A stretch of DNA of 64,000 nucleotides from CAZMRF01 sp964568735 (GCA_964568735.1 CAZMRF010000008.1:37634-101633); one strand, 5' to 3'; shown: positions 16,294 through 27,618, counted from the first letter of the stretch. The notes: a model not told the origin generated them from the sequence alone. Made by a program: numbers and translations.

Positions 16294-17442
16294 TTGGACT
16301 TCAGCCTGAGCGAGGAGCAGGGGATCCTCAGGGAGACGATCCGCGAGTTCGCGGCATCGGAGATCGCCCCTGTGGCCGGCGAGTACGAGCGACGCGAGGA
16401 GTTCCCCGCGGCCCTCATCGCCAAGCTCGCGGAGCTGGGGATCATGGGGATGTCGATCCCCGAGAAGCACGGCGGCGCGGGCTACGGGCCTCTCTCCGTC
16501 GCGCTCGTGCTCGAAGAGCTGGCCGCGGCGTGCGCTTCGACGGCGGTGACCGTGAGCGTGCACAACACGGCCTCCGCGGGTCCCATCGCCCGCTTCGGCA
16601 CCTCCGAGCAGAAGGAGCATTACCTCCCGGCCATGGCATCGGGCGAGATGCTCGGAGGCTTTGCTCTCACCGAGCCGACCGCCGGGTCGGACGCCGCCGG
16701 CATCAGGACCACGGCCGAGAAGAGGGGAGACCGGTACATCCTCAACGGCACGAAGGCCTGGATCACGAACGCGAGGGTCGGCCGCGTCTTCGTGCTCTTC
16801 GCGCTGACGGACCCCTCGCGCGGAAAGAAGGGCATGTCGGCTTTCATCGTGGAGCCCTCCCTTCCCGGATTCTCTTTCGGCAAGTCCGAGCACAAGCTCG
16901 GGCTTCGGGCCTCCACGACGGGCGAGATCGTGCTCGAGGGATGCGAGGTTCCGGAGGAGAACCTGCTCGGGGAAGAGGGGTTGGGGTTCACGATTGCGCT
17001 CTCCACTCTCGATCGCGGCCGGGTCGGCATCGCGGCGCAGGCCATCGGCATCGCCCGCGCCGCCTTCGAGGCCGCCCGGGCCCACGCACTAAGCCGGGAG
17101 GCCTTCGGCGCCCCCATCGGGCGCCTTCAGGCGATCCAGAACAAGCTGGCCGACATGGCCGTGGATCTGGACGCCGCCCGCCTGCTGACCCACCGCGCGG
17201 CCTGGCTGATGGAGTCGGGCGCGAAAGAGTTCACGAGGGAGGCCGCGCAGGCCAAGCTCTACGCCTCCGAGATGGGGAACCGCGTTTGCTACGAGGCGCT
17301 CCAGGTATTCGGCGGGTATGGCTACTCGCGGGAGTACCCCCTGGAGCGCTACTTCCGCGATGTCCGCGTCACGACGCTCTACGAGGGCACGTCGGAGATT
17401 CACAGGATCATCATCGCTCGCAGGCTCCTCACGGCTGCCTGA
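16294..17442 (+). CDS. Acyl-CoA dehydrogenase (second of two)
   Basis: About 382 residues, a diverged paralog of the gene just upstream. Motifs: FALTEPTAGSDAAG, YILNGTKAWITNA, QVFGGYGYSREYPLERYFRDVRV and catalytic Glu in YEGTSEIHR. The start is taken as TTG 16294 because the alignable N-terminus (DFSLSEEQGILRETIREFA) begins right there; the same frame stays open further upstream only as an overlap with the first dehydrogenase. Two tandem copies beside a carbon-skeleton mutase suggest that straight- and branched-chain isomers are each oxidised. Substrate cannot be read from sequence. Confidence 0.92.
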   Translation: MDFSLSEEQGILRETIREFAASEIAPVAGEYERREEFPAALIAKLAELGIMGMSIPEKHGGAGYGPLSVALVLEELAAACASTAVTVSVHNTASAGPIARFGTSEQKEHYLPAMASGEMLGGFALTEPTAGSDAAGIRTTAEKRGDRYILNGTKAWITNARVGRVFVLFALTDPSRGKKGMSAFIVEPSLPGFSFGKSEHKLGLRASTTGEIVLEGCEVPEENLLGEEGLGFTIALSTLDRGRVGIAAQAIGIARAAFEAARAHALSREAFGAPIGRLQAIQNKLADMAVDLDAARLLTHRAAWLMESGAKEFTREAAQAKLYASEMGNRVCYEALQVFGGYGYSREYPLERYFRDVRVTTLYEGTSEIHRIIIARRLLTAA

Positions 17443-17469
17443 GGGACGCAGGGATCGGGAGATCAGACG

Positions 17470-19137
17470 ATGGCGAGGACCCTGTCGGGAGAAAAGCGGC
17501 GCTGGGAGCAGGAGACGCTCCAGCCGGGGCTCGCGCGGCGCCCGGAGCGCGACGTCCGGTTCACGACGGTTTCCGATCAGCCCCTGGAGCGGCTCTACAC
17601 CCCCGAGGACCTCTCGCCCGGCTGGGATCCCGTGCGGGACCTGGGGCAGCCCGGAGAGTTTCCCTACACGCGCGGCATCCACCCGACGATGTACCGCGGC
17701 CGGCTGTGGACGATGCGCCAGTTCGCCGGCTTCGGCTCCGCGGCGGACACGAACGAGCGCTACCGGTATCTGCTGGCTCACGGCCAGACGGGCCTCTCGG
17801 TGGCCTTCGATCTCCCCACCCTGATGGGCCGCGACAGCGACGACCCCATGGCGGAGGGCGAGGTGGGCCGCGAGGGGGTCGCGATCGACTGCCTGGCCGA
17901 CATGGAGGCCCTCTTCGCGGAAATCCCCCTGGCGAAGGTCAGCACCTCGATGACCATCAACTCGCCCGCCGCGATCCTCTGGGCGATGTACCTGGTCGTC
18001 GCCGAGAAGCAGGGGGCCGACTGGAAGGTGCTCGACGGGACCATCCAGAATGACATCCTCAAGGAGTACATCGCGCAGAAGGAGTGGATCTACCCGCCGC
18101 GCCCCTCGCTGCGGATCATCACGGACATCATGTCGTTCGCCGCCTCCGACGTGCCCCGCTGGAACACGATCAGCATCAGCGGGTACCACATCCGCGAAGC
18201 CGGCTCGACGGCCATCCAGGAGCTGGCCTTCACGATCGCCGATGGGATCGGCTACGTCGAGGCCGCGCGCGAGGCGGGCCTCGATCCCGATCAGGTGGCT
18301 CCCAGGCTTTCCTTCTTCTTCAACTCCCACAACGATTTCTTCGAGGAGATCTGCAAGCTGAGAGCGGCCCGGCGCCTGTGGGCCCGCCTGATGAAGGACC
18401 GGTTCGGCGCCACCGATCCCCGGTCGTGGATGCTGCGCACCCACGTCCAGACGGCCGGGTGCTCGCTGACGGCGCAGCAGCCCTACAACAACATCGTCCG
18501 GGTCACGGTCCAGGCGATGGCCGCGATCCTCGGCGGCACGCAGAGCCTCCATACGAACTCTCTGGACGAGACGCTCTCACTCCCGACCCAGGAGGCGGTG
18601 ACCATCGCGCTGAGGACCCAGCAGATTCTCGCCGAGGAGAGCGGGCTGGCGAACTCGATCGATCCGCTGGGCGGCTCCTACCTCATCGAGCGCCTCACCG
18701 CCGAGATGGAGGAGGGGGCCCTCGACTACATCCGGAAGATCGATGCGATGGGCGGAATCGTCGCGGCCATCGAGAAAGGGTTCCCCCAGAAAGAGATCGC
18801 CGATGCGGCCTACAAGTACCAGATCCAGGTCGACTCGGGGGAGAAGACGATCGTGGGGGTGAACAAGTACGCCGTGGAGGACGATCGCAAGCCCGAGATT
18901 CTGAAGATCCACGCCGACATCGAGCGCGATCAGGTACGCCGGCTCACCGAGGTCAGGCGCTCCAGGGACGCCTCCCGGCACGCCAGGGCCCTGGAAGCGC
19001 TGCGCCTCGGCGCCGAAGGCGACCGCAACCTCATGCCTCTGATCCTCGAGGCCGTGCGCGCCCATGCCACCGTCGGGGAAATCTGCGGCGCCATGAAATC
19101 CGTTTTTGGAGAGTACCGGGAGCAGAGCGTCCTCTGA
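17470..19137 (+). CDS. B12-dependent acyl-CoA mutase large subunit, isobutyryl-CoA mutase-like
   Basis: Catalytic TIM-barrel subunit of the methylmalonyl-CoA mutase superfamily, 555 residues, without the cobalamin domain, which is encoded by the next gene. Alignment to Propionibacterium methylmalonyl-CoA mutase runs with a constant offset of -4: catalytic His244 equals His240 here (SISGYHI). The two residues that hold the substrate carboxylate in methylmalonyl-CoA mutase, Tyr89 and Arg207, are Phe85 (codon 17722) and Gln203 (codon 18076). Phe/Gln is the pair known from isobutyryl-CoA mutase, which interconverts isobutyryl- and n-butyryl-CoA. Automatic annotation will probably call it methylmalonyl-CoA mutase. 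Neighbouring acyl-CoA dehydrogenases fit the predicted substrate. Other members such as pivalyl-CoA mutase cannot be excluded. Confidence 0.88.
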   Translation: MARTLSGEKRRWEQETLQPGLARRPERDVRFTTVSDQPLERLYTPEDLSPGWDPVRDLGQPGEFPYTRGIHPTMYRGRLWTMRQFAGFGSAADTNERYRYLLAHGQTGLSVAFDLPTLMGRDSDDPMAEGEVGREGVAIDCLADMEALFAEIPLAKVSTSMTINSPAAILWAMYLVVAEKQGADWKVLDGTIQNDILKEYIAQKEWIYPPRPSLRIITDIMSFAASDVPRWNTISISGYHIREAGSTAIQELAFTIADGIGYVEAAREAGLDPDQVAPRLSFFFNSHNDFFEEICKLRAARRLWARLMKDRFGATDPRSWMLRTHVQTAGCSLTAQQPYNNIVRVTVQAMAAILGGTQSLHTNSLDETLSLPTQEAVTIALRTQQILAEESGLANSIDPLGGSYLIERLTAEMEEGALDYIRKIDAMGGIVAAIEKGFPQKEIADAAYKYQIQVDSGEKTIVGVNKYAVEDDRKPEILKIHADIERDQVRRLTEVRRSRDASRHARALEALRLGAEGDRNLMPLILEAVRAHATVGEICGAMKSVFGEYREQSVL

Positions 19138-19157
19138 TCTCGTCACGCGGGGGAGAC

Positions 19158-19577
19158 ATGGCCGCTTCGGGCCTCAGACTGCTGGTGGGAAAGGTGGGCC
19201 TCGACGGGCACGACCGCGGGGCGAAAATCGTCGCGCGCGCGCTGCGCGACGCGGGCTGCGAGGTGATTTACACGGGACTTCATCAGACTCCCGAGATGGT
19301 CGTGAACGCCGCGATCCAGGAAGACGTCGATGCCATCTGCCTCAGCATCCTCTCGGGAGCGCACAACACGCTGCTGCCCAAGGTGATCCGCCTCCTCTCC
19401 GAGAAGGAGGCGGCGGACATCCCCGTCGTGGTGGGCGGGATCATCCCGGACGAGGACATCGATGCGCTCAAGAAGGCCGGCGTCCTCGAAGTCTTCACAC
19501 CGGGAGCTTCGACCCGGCAGATCGTCGAGTTCATCCAGGGCCGGATCCACCGCCGCCGAGGAGCGGCCGATCGTTGA
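19158..19577 (+). CDS. Cobalamin-binding small subunit of the acyl-CoA mutase
   Basis: 139 residues, a stand-alone B12-binding domain. It has the base-off/His-on motif DGHDRG, the SILSG element and the GGIIPDED glycine loop, in the order seen at the C-terminus of methylmalonyl-CoA mutase and in IcmB. It pairs with the large subunit 20 bases upstream to form the holoenzyme; the split layout is that of isobutyryl-CoA mutase and archaeal mutases. No MeaB/MeaI-type G-protein chaperone is seen next to it. Confidence 0.92.
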   Translation: MAASGLRLLVGKVGLDGHDRGAKIVARALRDAGCEVIYTGLHQTPEMVVNAAIQEDVDAICLSILSGAHNTLLPKVIRLLSEKEAADIPVVVGGIIPDEDIDALKKAGVLEVFTPGASTRQIVEFIQGRIHRRRGAADR

Positions 19578-20044
19578 AGAGACCAGGCCACCAGTCCACC
19601 GGCCTCGGCAACGGCGCCTCCTCGATGCAAGCCGCCCCGGCCCTCAGCGTGCTGACCTTCGAGGTCGGACCCTATCTCTTCGCGGTACCGGCGTCGGACG
19701 TGAGGAGAATCCTCAACTCGGGAGAGCAGCCTCCGGAGGGAACCACGATCGTGGACGCCGTCGGTCTGCTCCACGAAACAGAAGGCGCGGAATCCACGGG
19801 CCGGGAGGTTCTGCTCCTCCTGGCGGGAAGCACCCCTGCCGGATCGCCGCTCGCGGTGAGGGCCTCGCGGGCTGCGGAGGTGCGCCCGCTCAGGCCGGAG
19901 TGGCTGCTTCCATTTCCCGGCTTCATCTTCCGCAGGGAGAATCCTTTCCTCGGACTCGTTCCTCCGGGCGCGGGCTCGGAAACGAGGCCGGTCTTCGTTC
20001 TTGCGGGCCCGGAGAGGCTGCTGGCATGCGCGGGCGACCTCTAG
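19574..20044 (+). CDS. CheW-like domain protein (first of two)
   Basis: About 156 residues from a TTG that overlaps the previous stop (TTGA) and lies behind a GAGGAG sequence; ATG 19625 would give 139. It begins a CheW-like fold with LTFEVGPYLFAVPASDVRRIL, the pattern of the first beta strands of CheW, which couples chemoreceptors to the CheA kinase. The remainder is poorly conserved and no receptor or CheA gene is in the window. With its neighbour it may be a divergent scaffold for a signalling pathway. Family assignment is moderate. Confidence 0.55.
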   Translation: MKRPGHQSTGLGNGASSMQAAPALSVLTFEVGPYLFAVPASDVRRILNSGEQPPEGTTIVDAVGLLHETEGAESTGREVLLLLAGSTPAGSPLAVRASRAAEVRPLRPEWLLPFPGFIFRRENPFLGLVPPGAGSETRPVFVLAGPERLLACAGDL

Positions 20045-20490
20045 CGGGCGTCCCCTGGGTCGGGTTCCTGATCGACGAGGTCGCTCTCGCCGTCGAGGCG
20101 AGACTGGTCAAGGCGGTCACCTGGAGCCGGGGCCTCATCCGGGTGCCCTTCGTGAAGCGGAGCGTCGCCGGCGTGATCGTGCGGGGCGGAAGGATCGTCC
20201 CGGTCCTGGACCTGGCCCTGGTGCCCTCGGCGTGGAACCGAATGCCCCGCCCGGGCGGGAGCCAGGTCGTGATCGTCGGGGAGGGCGAGATGGAAGCCGG
20301 CATCCTCGCCCGCTCCACCGAGACCTTCCACGCCGCGGAGCTCCATGCGGCGACTGGAGGAGGGAGCCTTGCGCGGGTGAGGGAGTCCCTCCTGGAGGGG
20401 ATTGTCGAGGTGGCCGGTAGAACGTACGGGGTCTTGAAGATTTCCGTGGCGCTGCACGCGGCCGGGGTGCCGCAGACCTTCTCCGGGTAG
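20026..20490 (+). CDS. CheW-like domain protein (second of two)
   Basis: 154 residues, ATG 20026 behind a GGAGAGG ribosome-binding site and inside the end of the previous gene (19-base overlap), so the two are translationally coupled. It shows the CheW pattern: FLIDEVALAVEARLVKAVTW, then GVIVRGGRIVPVLDLALVP (compare the GVINLRGxVIPVVDL motif of CheW) and a VVIVGEGEMEAGIL strand. Probably an adaptor acting with the response regulator encoded next. Partner proteins are unknown. Confidence 0.65.
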   Translation: MRGRPLAGVPWVGFLIDEVALAVEARLVKAVTWSRGLIRVPFVKRSVAGVIVRGGRIVPVLDLALVPSAWNRMPRPGGSQVVIVGEGEMEAGILARSTETFHAAELHAATGGGSLARVRESLLEGIVEVAGRTYGVLKISVALHAAGVPQTFSG

Positions 20491-20523
20491 TCCGGAGGCA
20501 CGAGGAGAGAGGGCGACGAGACC

Positions 20524-21408
20524 ATGGCGAAGAAGATCCTGCTGGCCGATGACAGCATCACCATCCAGAAGGTCGTCGAGCTGACCTTCTCCGAAGGCGA
20601 CTATGAGGTGTTCTGCGCGAGCGATGGCGCCCAGGCGATACGGAAGATCGAGGAGATCGTTCCCGACATCGCCCTCGTGGACGTCATGATGCCGCAGAGG
20701 AACGGGTACGACGTCTGCGCGCACGTCAAGAAGGATCCGAACCTCGCATGGATCCCCGTGCTCCTCCTCACCGGCACCTTCGAGCCGTACGATCCGAAGC
20801 GCGCCGGCGAGGTCGGAGCCGACGGGCACATCATCAAGCCCTTCGAATCCAGGGCCCTCGTGGGCCAGGTCGAGGATCTCGTGTCGCGCCATCCGAGACC
20901 TGGAGCCAGGGGAGAGTCACGGGCACCCGTGATGCCGCCTCCGGCCGCCGCGCCCCAGGAAGCGAGGGAGAGACCGGCACCTGCGCCCCCGGCCGCTCTG
21001 GGCCCCGCGACCGTGCGGATCGACTCCCGCGCCTTCTTCAACCAGATGGAGCCGGCGGCGCCCCCGGCCGCGCCCACGCCGTCCCTGGGCCCGCTGGATC
21101 TCGGCTCAGGGGAGGGATCCATCGAGCCAACCCGGCCCATGCGCGCCACCGCGCCCCGTCCTCCCGCTCCCGCCCCCGTGGCAGCCACCGTCCCGAAGAG
21201 CGCGGGCCCCCGGGAGGAGGACATCGCGCGAGCCGCCCGGGAGAAGGTCGAGGAGCTGGCGAGGCCGATCATCGAGAAAGCGGCCGAGAAGATCATCCAG
21301 GAAATCGCCTGGGAGGTCATCCCCGAGCTTGCAGAGACGATCATCAAGCACAGGATCAAGGAGCTCGAGGAAGAGGCCGCCTCGGAGGGGGGAGCCCCGC
21401 TCCACTGA
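20524..21408 (+). CDS. Response regulator with helical C-terminal extension
   Basis: 294 residues. Receiver domain 1-120: acidic pair Asp9/Asp10, phospho-acceptor Asp53 (ALVDVMMPQ), Thr83 (LLLTGTF) and Lys105 (HIIKPFE) are all in place. A Pro/Ala-rich linker (~125-225) leads to a conserved helix pair near 235-285 (EEDIARAAREKVEELARPI, IAWEVIPELAETIIKHRIKEL). There is no DNA-binding or enzymatic output domain; this tail type is found in pilus and gliding regulators of Deltaproteobacteria (FrzS-like), which act by protein contacts. It follows two CheW-like genes, suggesting one pathway. No histidine kinase is nearby. Its stop abuts valS. Confidence 0.82.
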   Translation: MAKKILLADDSITIQKVVELTFSEGDYEVFCASDGAQAIRKIEEIVPDIALVDVMMPQRNGYDVCAHVKKDPNLAWIPVLLLTGTFEPYDPKRAGEVGADGHIIKPFESRALVGQVEDLVSRHPRPGARGESRAPVMPPPAAAPQEARERPAPAPPAALGPATVRIDSRAFFNQMEPAAPPAAPTPSLGPLDLGSGEGSIEPTRPMRATAPRPPAPAPVAATVPKSAGPREEDIARAAREKVEELARPIIEKAAEKIIQEIAWEVIPELAETIIKHRIKELEEEAASEGGAPLH

Positions 21409-24018
<2,610 letters not shown>

Positions 24019-24043
24019 CGGACCGATCCAGCAGGGATGGACG

Positions 24044-24895
24044 ATGACGCGCGTGCCGCCCCACCTGATTTCGAGTCTCGTGCGAGAGGCGCTCGCCGAG
24101 GACATCGGTCCGGGGGACGTGACCACCGAAGCGATCGTGCCCGAGGAGCTGCTCGCGCGCGGCTCGATAGAGGCCAGGATGCCGATGGTCCTCTCGGGCC
24201 TGGCCCTGGCGCTCGAGAGCTTCCGGCAGCTCGACTCGAGCGTGAGCGTCCTCGCCTCCGCCGTGGATGGCGACCAGCTCGAGGAGGGAGAAGCCGTCCT
24301 CGTGCTGAAGGGCCGTGCACGAGCCCTGCTCACGGGGGAGCGGACGGCTCTCAACTTTCTCGGGCACCTGAGCGGTGTGGCGACGTGGACCCGGCGCTGT
24401 GTCGAGGCCGCAAGACCCCACCGCGCGGCGATATCGGACACGCGGAAGACGACGCCGACCCTTCGGCTCCTCGAGAAGGAGGCGGTGCTCTGCGGCGGCG
24501 GATCCAATCACCGCCTCGGCTTGTGGGACGCCGTGCTCGTGAAGGACAATCACTCCGATCTCGCGGGAGGCGTCGGCCCCGCGGTCACGCGGGCGAAGGA
24601 GGCCCTCCGGGGACGACTCCCCGTGGAGGCGGAAGTCCGCACGCTCGAAGAGCTGGAGGAGGCGCTCCGGGCTGGAGCGGACGCAGTCCTGCTGGACAAT
24701 TTCACCGTCGACGATCTCGGCGAGGCCGTGCGCCGGGCCAGGGGCAGGGCCCTCATCGAGGTCTCCGGAGGCGTGACTCCGACAACGCTGCCCGTGATCG
24801 CCGCCCTCGGAGTCGATCGCATCTCGATGGGCGCGCTGACCCACTCCGCGCCGGCTGCCGACCTGACCATGAGGATTGAGCCGTGGAAGAGATGA
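24044..24895 (+). CDS. nadC: Nicotinate-nucleotide pyrophosphorylase (carboxylating)
   Basis: Makes nicotinate mononucleotide from quinolinate and PRPP, the last step of de novo NAD precursor synthesis. 283 residues. Motifs: EDIGPGDVTTEAIVP at the N-terminus, TGERTALNFLGHLSGVAT, ISDTRKTTPTLRLLEKEAV with the substrate-binding Arg/Lys, GGGSNHRLGLWDAVLVKDNH, and the closing VSGGVT/DRISMGALTHSA barrel loops. ATG 24044 gives the family start. The 3' end overlaps birA. Neighbours make other cofactors, so this is a cofactor operon. Confidence 0.96.
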   Translation: MTRVPPHLISSLVREALAEDIGPGDVTTEAIVPEELLARGSIEARMPMVLSGLALALESFRQLDSSVSVLASAVDGDQLEEGEAVLVLKGRARALLTGERTALNFLGHLSGVATWTRRCVEAARPHRAAISDTRKTTPTLRLLEKEAVLCGGGSNHRLGLWDAVLVKDNHSDLAGGVGPAVTRAKEALRGRLPVEAEVRTLEELEEALRAGADAVLLDNFTVDDLGEAVRRARGRALIEVSGGVTPTTLPVIAALGVDRISMGALTHSAPAADLTMRIEPWKR

Positions 24896-25725
24896 AGGCA
24901 GTGGAAAACGAGAGGGATGCCCGGATCGACAAGGTGGTTCTCCGCAAGAGCCTGGGCGATCGGCTCCTCGGGCACCGTCTCCTCTATTTTCTGACGCTGC
25001 CTTCGACCAACCGGCACGTACGGGAGCTGGCCGAGGACGGCTGGCCCGAGGGGACCATCGTCATGGCCGAGGAGCAGACGGCCGGGCGCGGCCGATCCGG
25101 GCATACGTGGCATTCGCCGCCGGGCGTCGGGATTCACCTGTCGATCCTGCTCAAGCCGCGCCTCGCCGCGGAGAGGGTCCCGCTCCTCACGCTGATGGCG
25201 GCGGTCGGCACGGCTCGCGGGCTGCGCGATCGCGGGCACGAGGCCGAGATCAAGTGGCCCAACGATCTGATGCTGAAGGGGAGGAAGATCGGCGGCATCC
25301 TCGCCGAGACGCGCTTCAGGCCCGCGTCCCCCCCCGAGGTGGTGCTCGGGCTCGGGCTCAACGTCAACCACCGGGAGGAGCATTTCCCGGCCCCTCTGCT
25401 TCCGGGCGCGGGCTCGATCCGGATCCTGACGGGACGGGATGCGGACCGGACCGCCCTCCTCACGAACATCCTGATCCAGATGGACTCGCTTTACGACCGG
25501 CTCAAGGACGGAGACGAAGGAGGCCTCGTCGAGGACTACGTGAGCCTCTGCCCGATGGCGAACGGCGCGGCGATCTCCGTCCAGCAGGGAAGCGAGGTCG
25601 TCAGCGGCAAGACTTCGGGCATCGGGCCGACGGGAGCCCTCAGGCTGGCGACGGCCTCGGGCATCCTGGAGCTCCACGCAGGCGAGGCCCGGCTCACCGG
25701 GAGCTCCGATGCTCCTCGCGGTTGA
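24883..25725 (+). CDS. birA: Biotin-[acetyl-CoA-carboxylase] ligase
   Basis: Joins biotin to the carrier protein of biotin-dependent carboxylases. 280 residues. Catalytic core with TNRHVREL, the biotinoyl-AMP loop AEEQTAGRGRSGHTW, LSILLKP and IKWPNDLMLKGRKIGGILAE. There is no N-terminal winged-helix domain, so this is the non-repressor type. GTG 24883 is preferred over ATG 24892 because it has better spacing to an AGG ribosome site. It overlaps both nadC (13 bases) and coaX (17 bases), indicating translational coupling. Confidence 0.95.
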   Translation: MEEMKAVENERDARIDKVVLRKSLGDRLLGHRLLYFLTLPSTNRHVRELAEDGWPEGTIVMAEEQTAGRGRSGHTWHSPPGVGIHLSILLKPRLAAERVPLLTLMAAVGTARGLRDRGHEAEIKWPNDLMLKGRKIGGILAETRFRPASPPEVVLGLGLNVNHREEHFPAPLLPGAGSIRILTGRDADRTALLTNILIQMDSLYDRLKDGDEGGLVEDYVSLCPMANGAAISVQQGSEVVSGKTSGIGPTGALRLATASGILELHAGEARLTGSSDAPRG

Positions 25726-26476
25726 CCTGGGGAACACCCAGGCAACATTTGGACTCTTCCTGGGCGCGTCCCTGGAGGCGGACTTCGCCCTCTCCAGCCT
25801 GGCCCCCCGGAGCGCCGACGAGTGGGGGACGGCCATCCACGCCCAGCTCGCCCTGCGCCGCCTCGACCCCGCCACCGTCGACGCCGGAGTGTTGTGCAGC
25901 GTCGTTCCACATCTCACGTCAGCCGTCACCGAGGCCCTGGGGCGCTTCTTCAGGATCGACCCGCTCCAGATCGGTCCCGGCACCCGGACGGGGATTCCCA
26001 TCCTCTACGATCCACCTCAGGATGTGGGGGCGGATCGCATCGTGAACGCTGTCGCCGCCTTCCACCTCGCGAAGGGCGCGGCCATCGTCGTGGATTTCGG
26101 CACCGCCACGACCTTCGACGCGATCACCCGGAAGGGCGAGTATGCCGGAGGGGCCATCGCGCCGGGGATCCAGATCGGCGCCGACGCGCTCTTCGCCCGG
26201 GCCGCCCGCCTTCCACGCGTCGAGATCGCGCGTCCCCCCTCCGTCATCGGCAGGACGACGATCCACAGCATCCAGAGCGGCCTCTATCACGGCTACGCCG
26301 CCCTCGTGAACGGCATGATCGCGCCGATGCGACGCGAGCTCGGCGGCGAGGCCCGCGTCTACGTGACCGGCGGACTCGCCCCGACGCTCGCCGACGCCCT
26401 CGAGGGCATCGAGGCGGTCCTCCCTCACCTCACGCTCGAAGGCCTGCGGCTCCTCCACCAGAAGAACCGCCCTTGA
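25709..26476 (+). CDS. coaX: Type III pantothenate kinase
   Basis: Phosphorylates pantothenate, the first step of CoA synthesis. 255 residues. The ASKHA-fold phosphate loop MLLAVDLGNTQATFGLF, the ADRIVNAVAA motif, DFGTATTFDAI and the GGAIAPGIQIGADALF loop are present, all diagnostic of CoaX rather than CoaA. Common neighbour of birA in many phyla. Its stop overlaps the TTG of the phosphatase gene. Confidence 0.96.
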   Translation: MLLAVDLGNTQATFGLFLGASLEADFALSSLAPRSADEWGTAIHAQLALRRLDPATVDAGVLCSVVPHLTSAVTEALGRFFRIDPLQIGPGTRTGIPILYDPPQDVGADRIVNAVAAFHLAKGAAIVVDFGTATTFDAITRKGEYAGGAIAPGIQIGADALFARAARLPRVEIARPPSVIGRTTIHSIQSGLYHGYAALVNGMIAPMRRELGGEARVYVTGGLAPTLADALEGIEAVLPHLTLEGLRLLHQKNRP

Positions 26477-27618
26477 AGATCCTGGTCGTGTGCAGCGGCA
26501 ACATCTGCCGCAGCCCGATGGCCGCCGCCGTGCTGCGCGATCGGCTCGAGCGCGCCGGGCGCACGGATGTCTCGGTCTCCTCGGCGGGAACTCTGGGCAT
26601 CGTGGGGGAGCCCGCCGATCCCGTCGCCGTCAGCGTCGCCGCGGAGGCGGGCTACGACATCGGCGGCCATCGATCCTCCGCGCTCACCGCCGGGGAGTCG
26701 AGCGGCGCGGATCTCGTCCTCGTGATGGAGGAGCACCATGCGAGGAAGGTGGGAGAGCTCGCGCCGGCCCGAGCGTCGACCTTCCTGCTCGGCTCTTTTC
26801 TCCCCGCCTCACCAGCCCGCTCCGACTCCGGGGAGATTGCCGATCCGATGGGGGAGGGGCCGGAGGCCTTCCGAGAATGCCTGAAGACGATCGAGGATTC
26901 CATCGATCGTTTCCTGAAGCACTGGCTCGACGGAAATCTCTCAGCGGAGGCGGGACCGGAGGCCGAGCTGCGGTACTTCAGCGAGATCGGGGACCGCATC
27001 CTGGCGGCCCGCGGAGGGGGAGCGGGCCTCACGTCGCTCGAGTTCCACGTCGTGGACGGGTGGTGGAAGCGGGACCTCCCGCTGTGGCTCGTTCTGGAGG
27101 CCTTGTCCGAGTCATCGCTCGACTGGCCGCCGGGTGAGGTTCCGCGCGGCTTCATCCGCCATCTCTCCCGCGAGGTCGAGGCTCGTGCCGCGGAGGCGGG
27201 GCTGGCCGGGGAGAGACCGGCCGCTCGAGGATCGGCCCCCGGAGATCCGGAGGGGATCCGGAGGGATCTCATCAAGGATCTCCGCGCGGCGGAGCGAAGG
27301 GTCGGGAAGGCGCATCCCCGGCTCAGGGCCGAGCTCAAGGCCGCGGGGCGGGCGCTGAAGGCTGCTCCCGGCAGCCTGCTCGGCATCGAGGCCGAGATCC
27401 GGAAGAGCCGCGCGGCCATCGTTCAATCAGCGCGGGAGTCGCTTCCGCTGGGTGCGCTCGAGAGGATGGAGGCCGAGGAACGCGCCCGGCTCGCCGCGCT
27501 CTCACGCCGGCTCTCGCCCGGAGCCGCCGAGGAGACCCTTCAGCGCCTGGTCGAGGAGCGTCTCCTGGGCTACTTCGATCTCCCGGCGATGATCATGCTG
27601 CACATCGGCTCCGGCTGA
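26473..27618 (+). CDS. Low-molecular-weight phosphotyrosine/arginine phosphatase fused to an unknown C-terminal domain
   Basis: 381 residues, about 2.5 times a normal LMW phosphatase. Residues 1-155 carry the P-loop VVCSGNICRSPMAA (Cys nucleophile near residue 6), the SAGTLGIVGEPAD loop and the catalytic Asp in IADPMGEGPEAF, so the enzyme looks active. From ~160 a second domain follows with AELRYFSEIGDRILAAR, then SLEFHVVDGWWKRDLPLWLVL; this pattern resembles an uncharacterised helical module I associate with Acidobacteriota. The rest is alanine/arginine-rich helix. TTG 26473 overlaps the coaX stop. Target (protein tyrosine or arginine, or other) unknown. Confidence 0.75.
   Translation: MKILVVCSGNICRSPMAAAVLRDRLERAGRTDVSVSSAGTLGIVGEPADPVAVSVAAEAGYDIGGHRSSALTAGESSGADLVLVMEEHHARKVGELAPARASTFLLGSFLPASPARSDSGEIADPMGEGPEAFRECLKTIEDSIDRFLKHWLDGNLSAEAGPEAELRYFSEIGDRILAARGGGAGLTSLEFHVVDGWWKRDLPLWLVLEALSESSLDWPPGEVPRGFIRHLSREVEARAAEAGLAGERPAARGSAPGDPEGIRRDLIKDLRAAERRVGKAHPRLRAELKAAGRALKAAPGSLLGIEAEIRKSRAAIVQSARESLPLGALERMEAEERARLAALSRRLSPGAAEETLQRLVEERLLGYFDLPAMIMLHIGSG

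Noticed and set aside
17470..19137. Plain methylmalonyl-CoA mutase call
   Set aside because: Tyr89 and Arg207 equivalents are Phe and Gln, which fits isobutyryl-CoA mutase instead.
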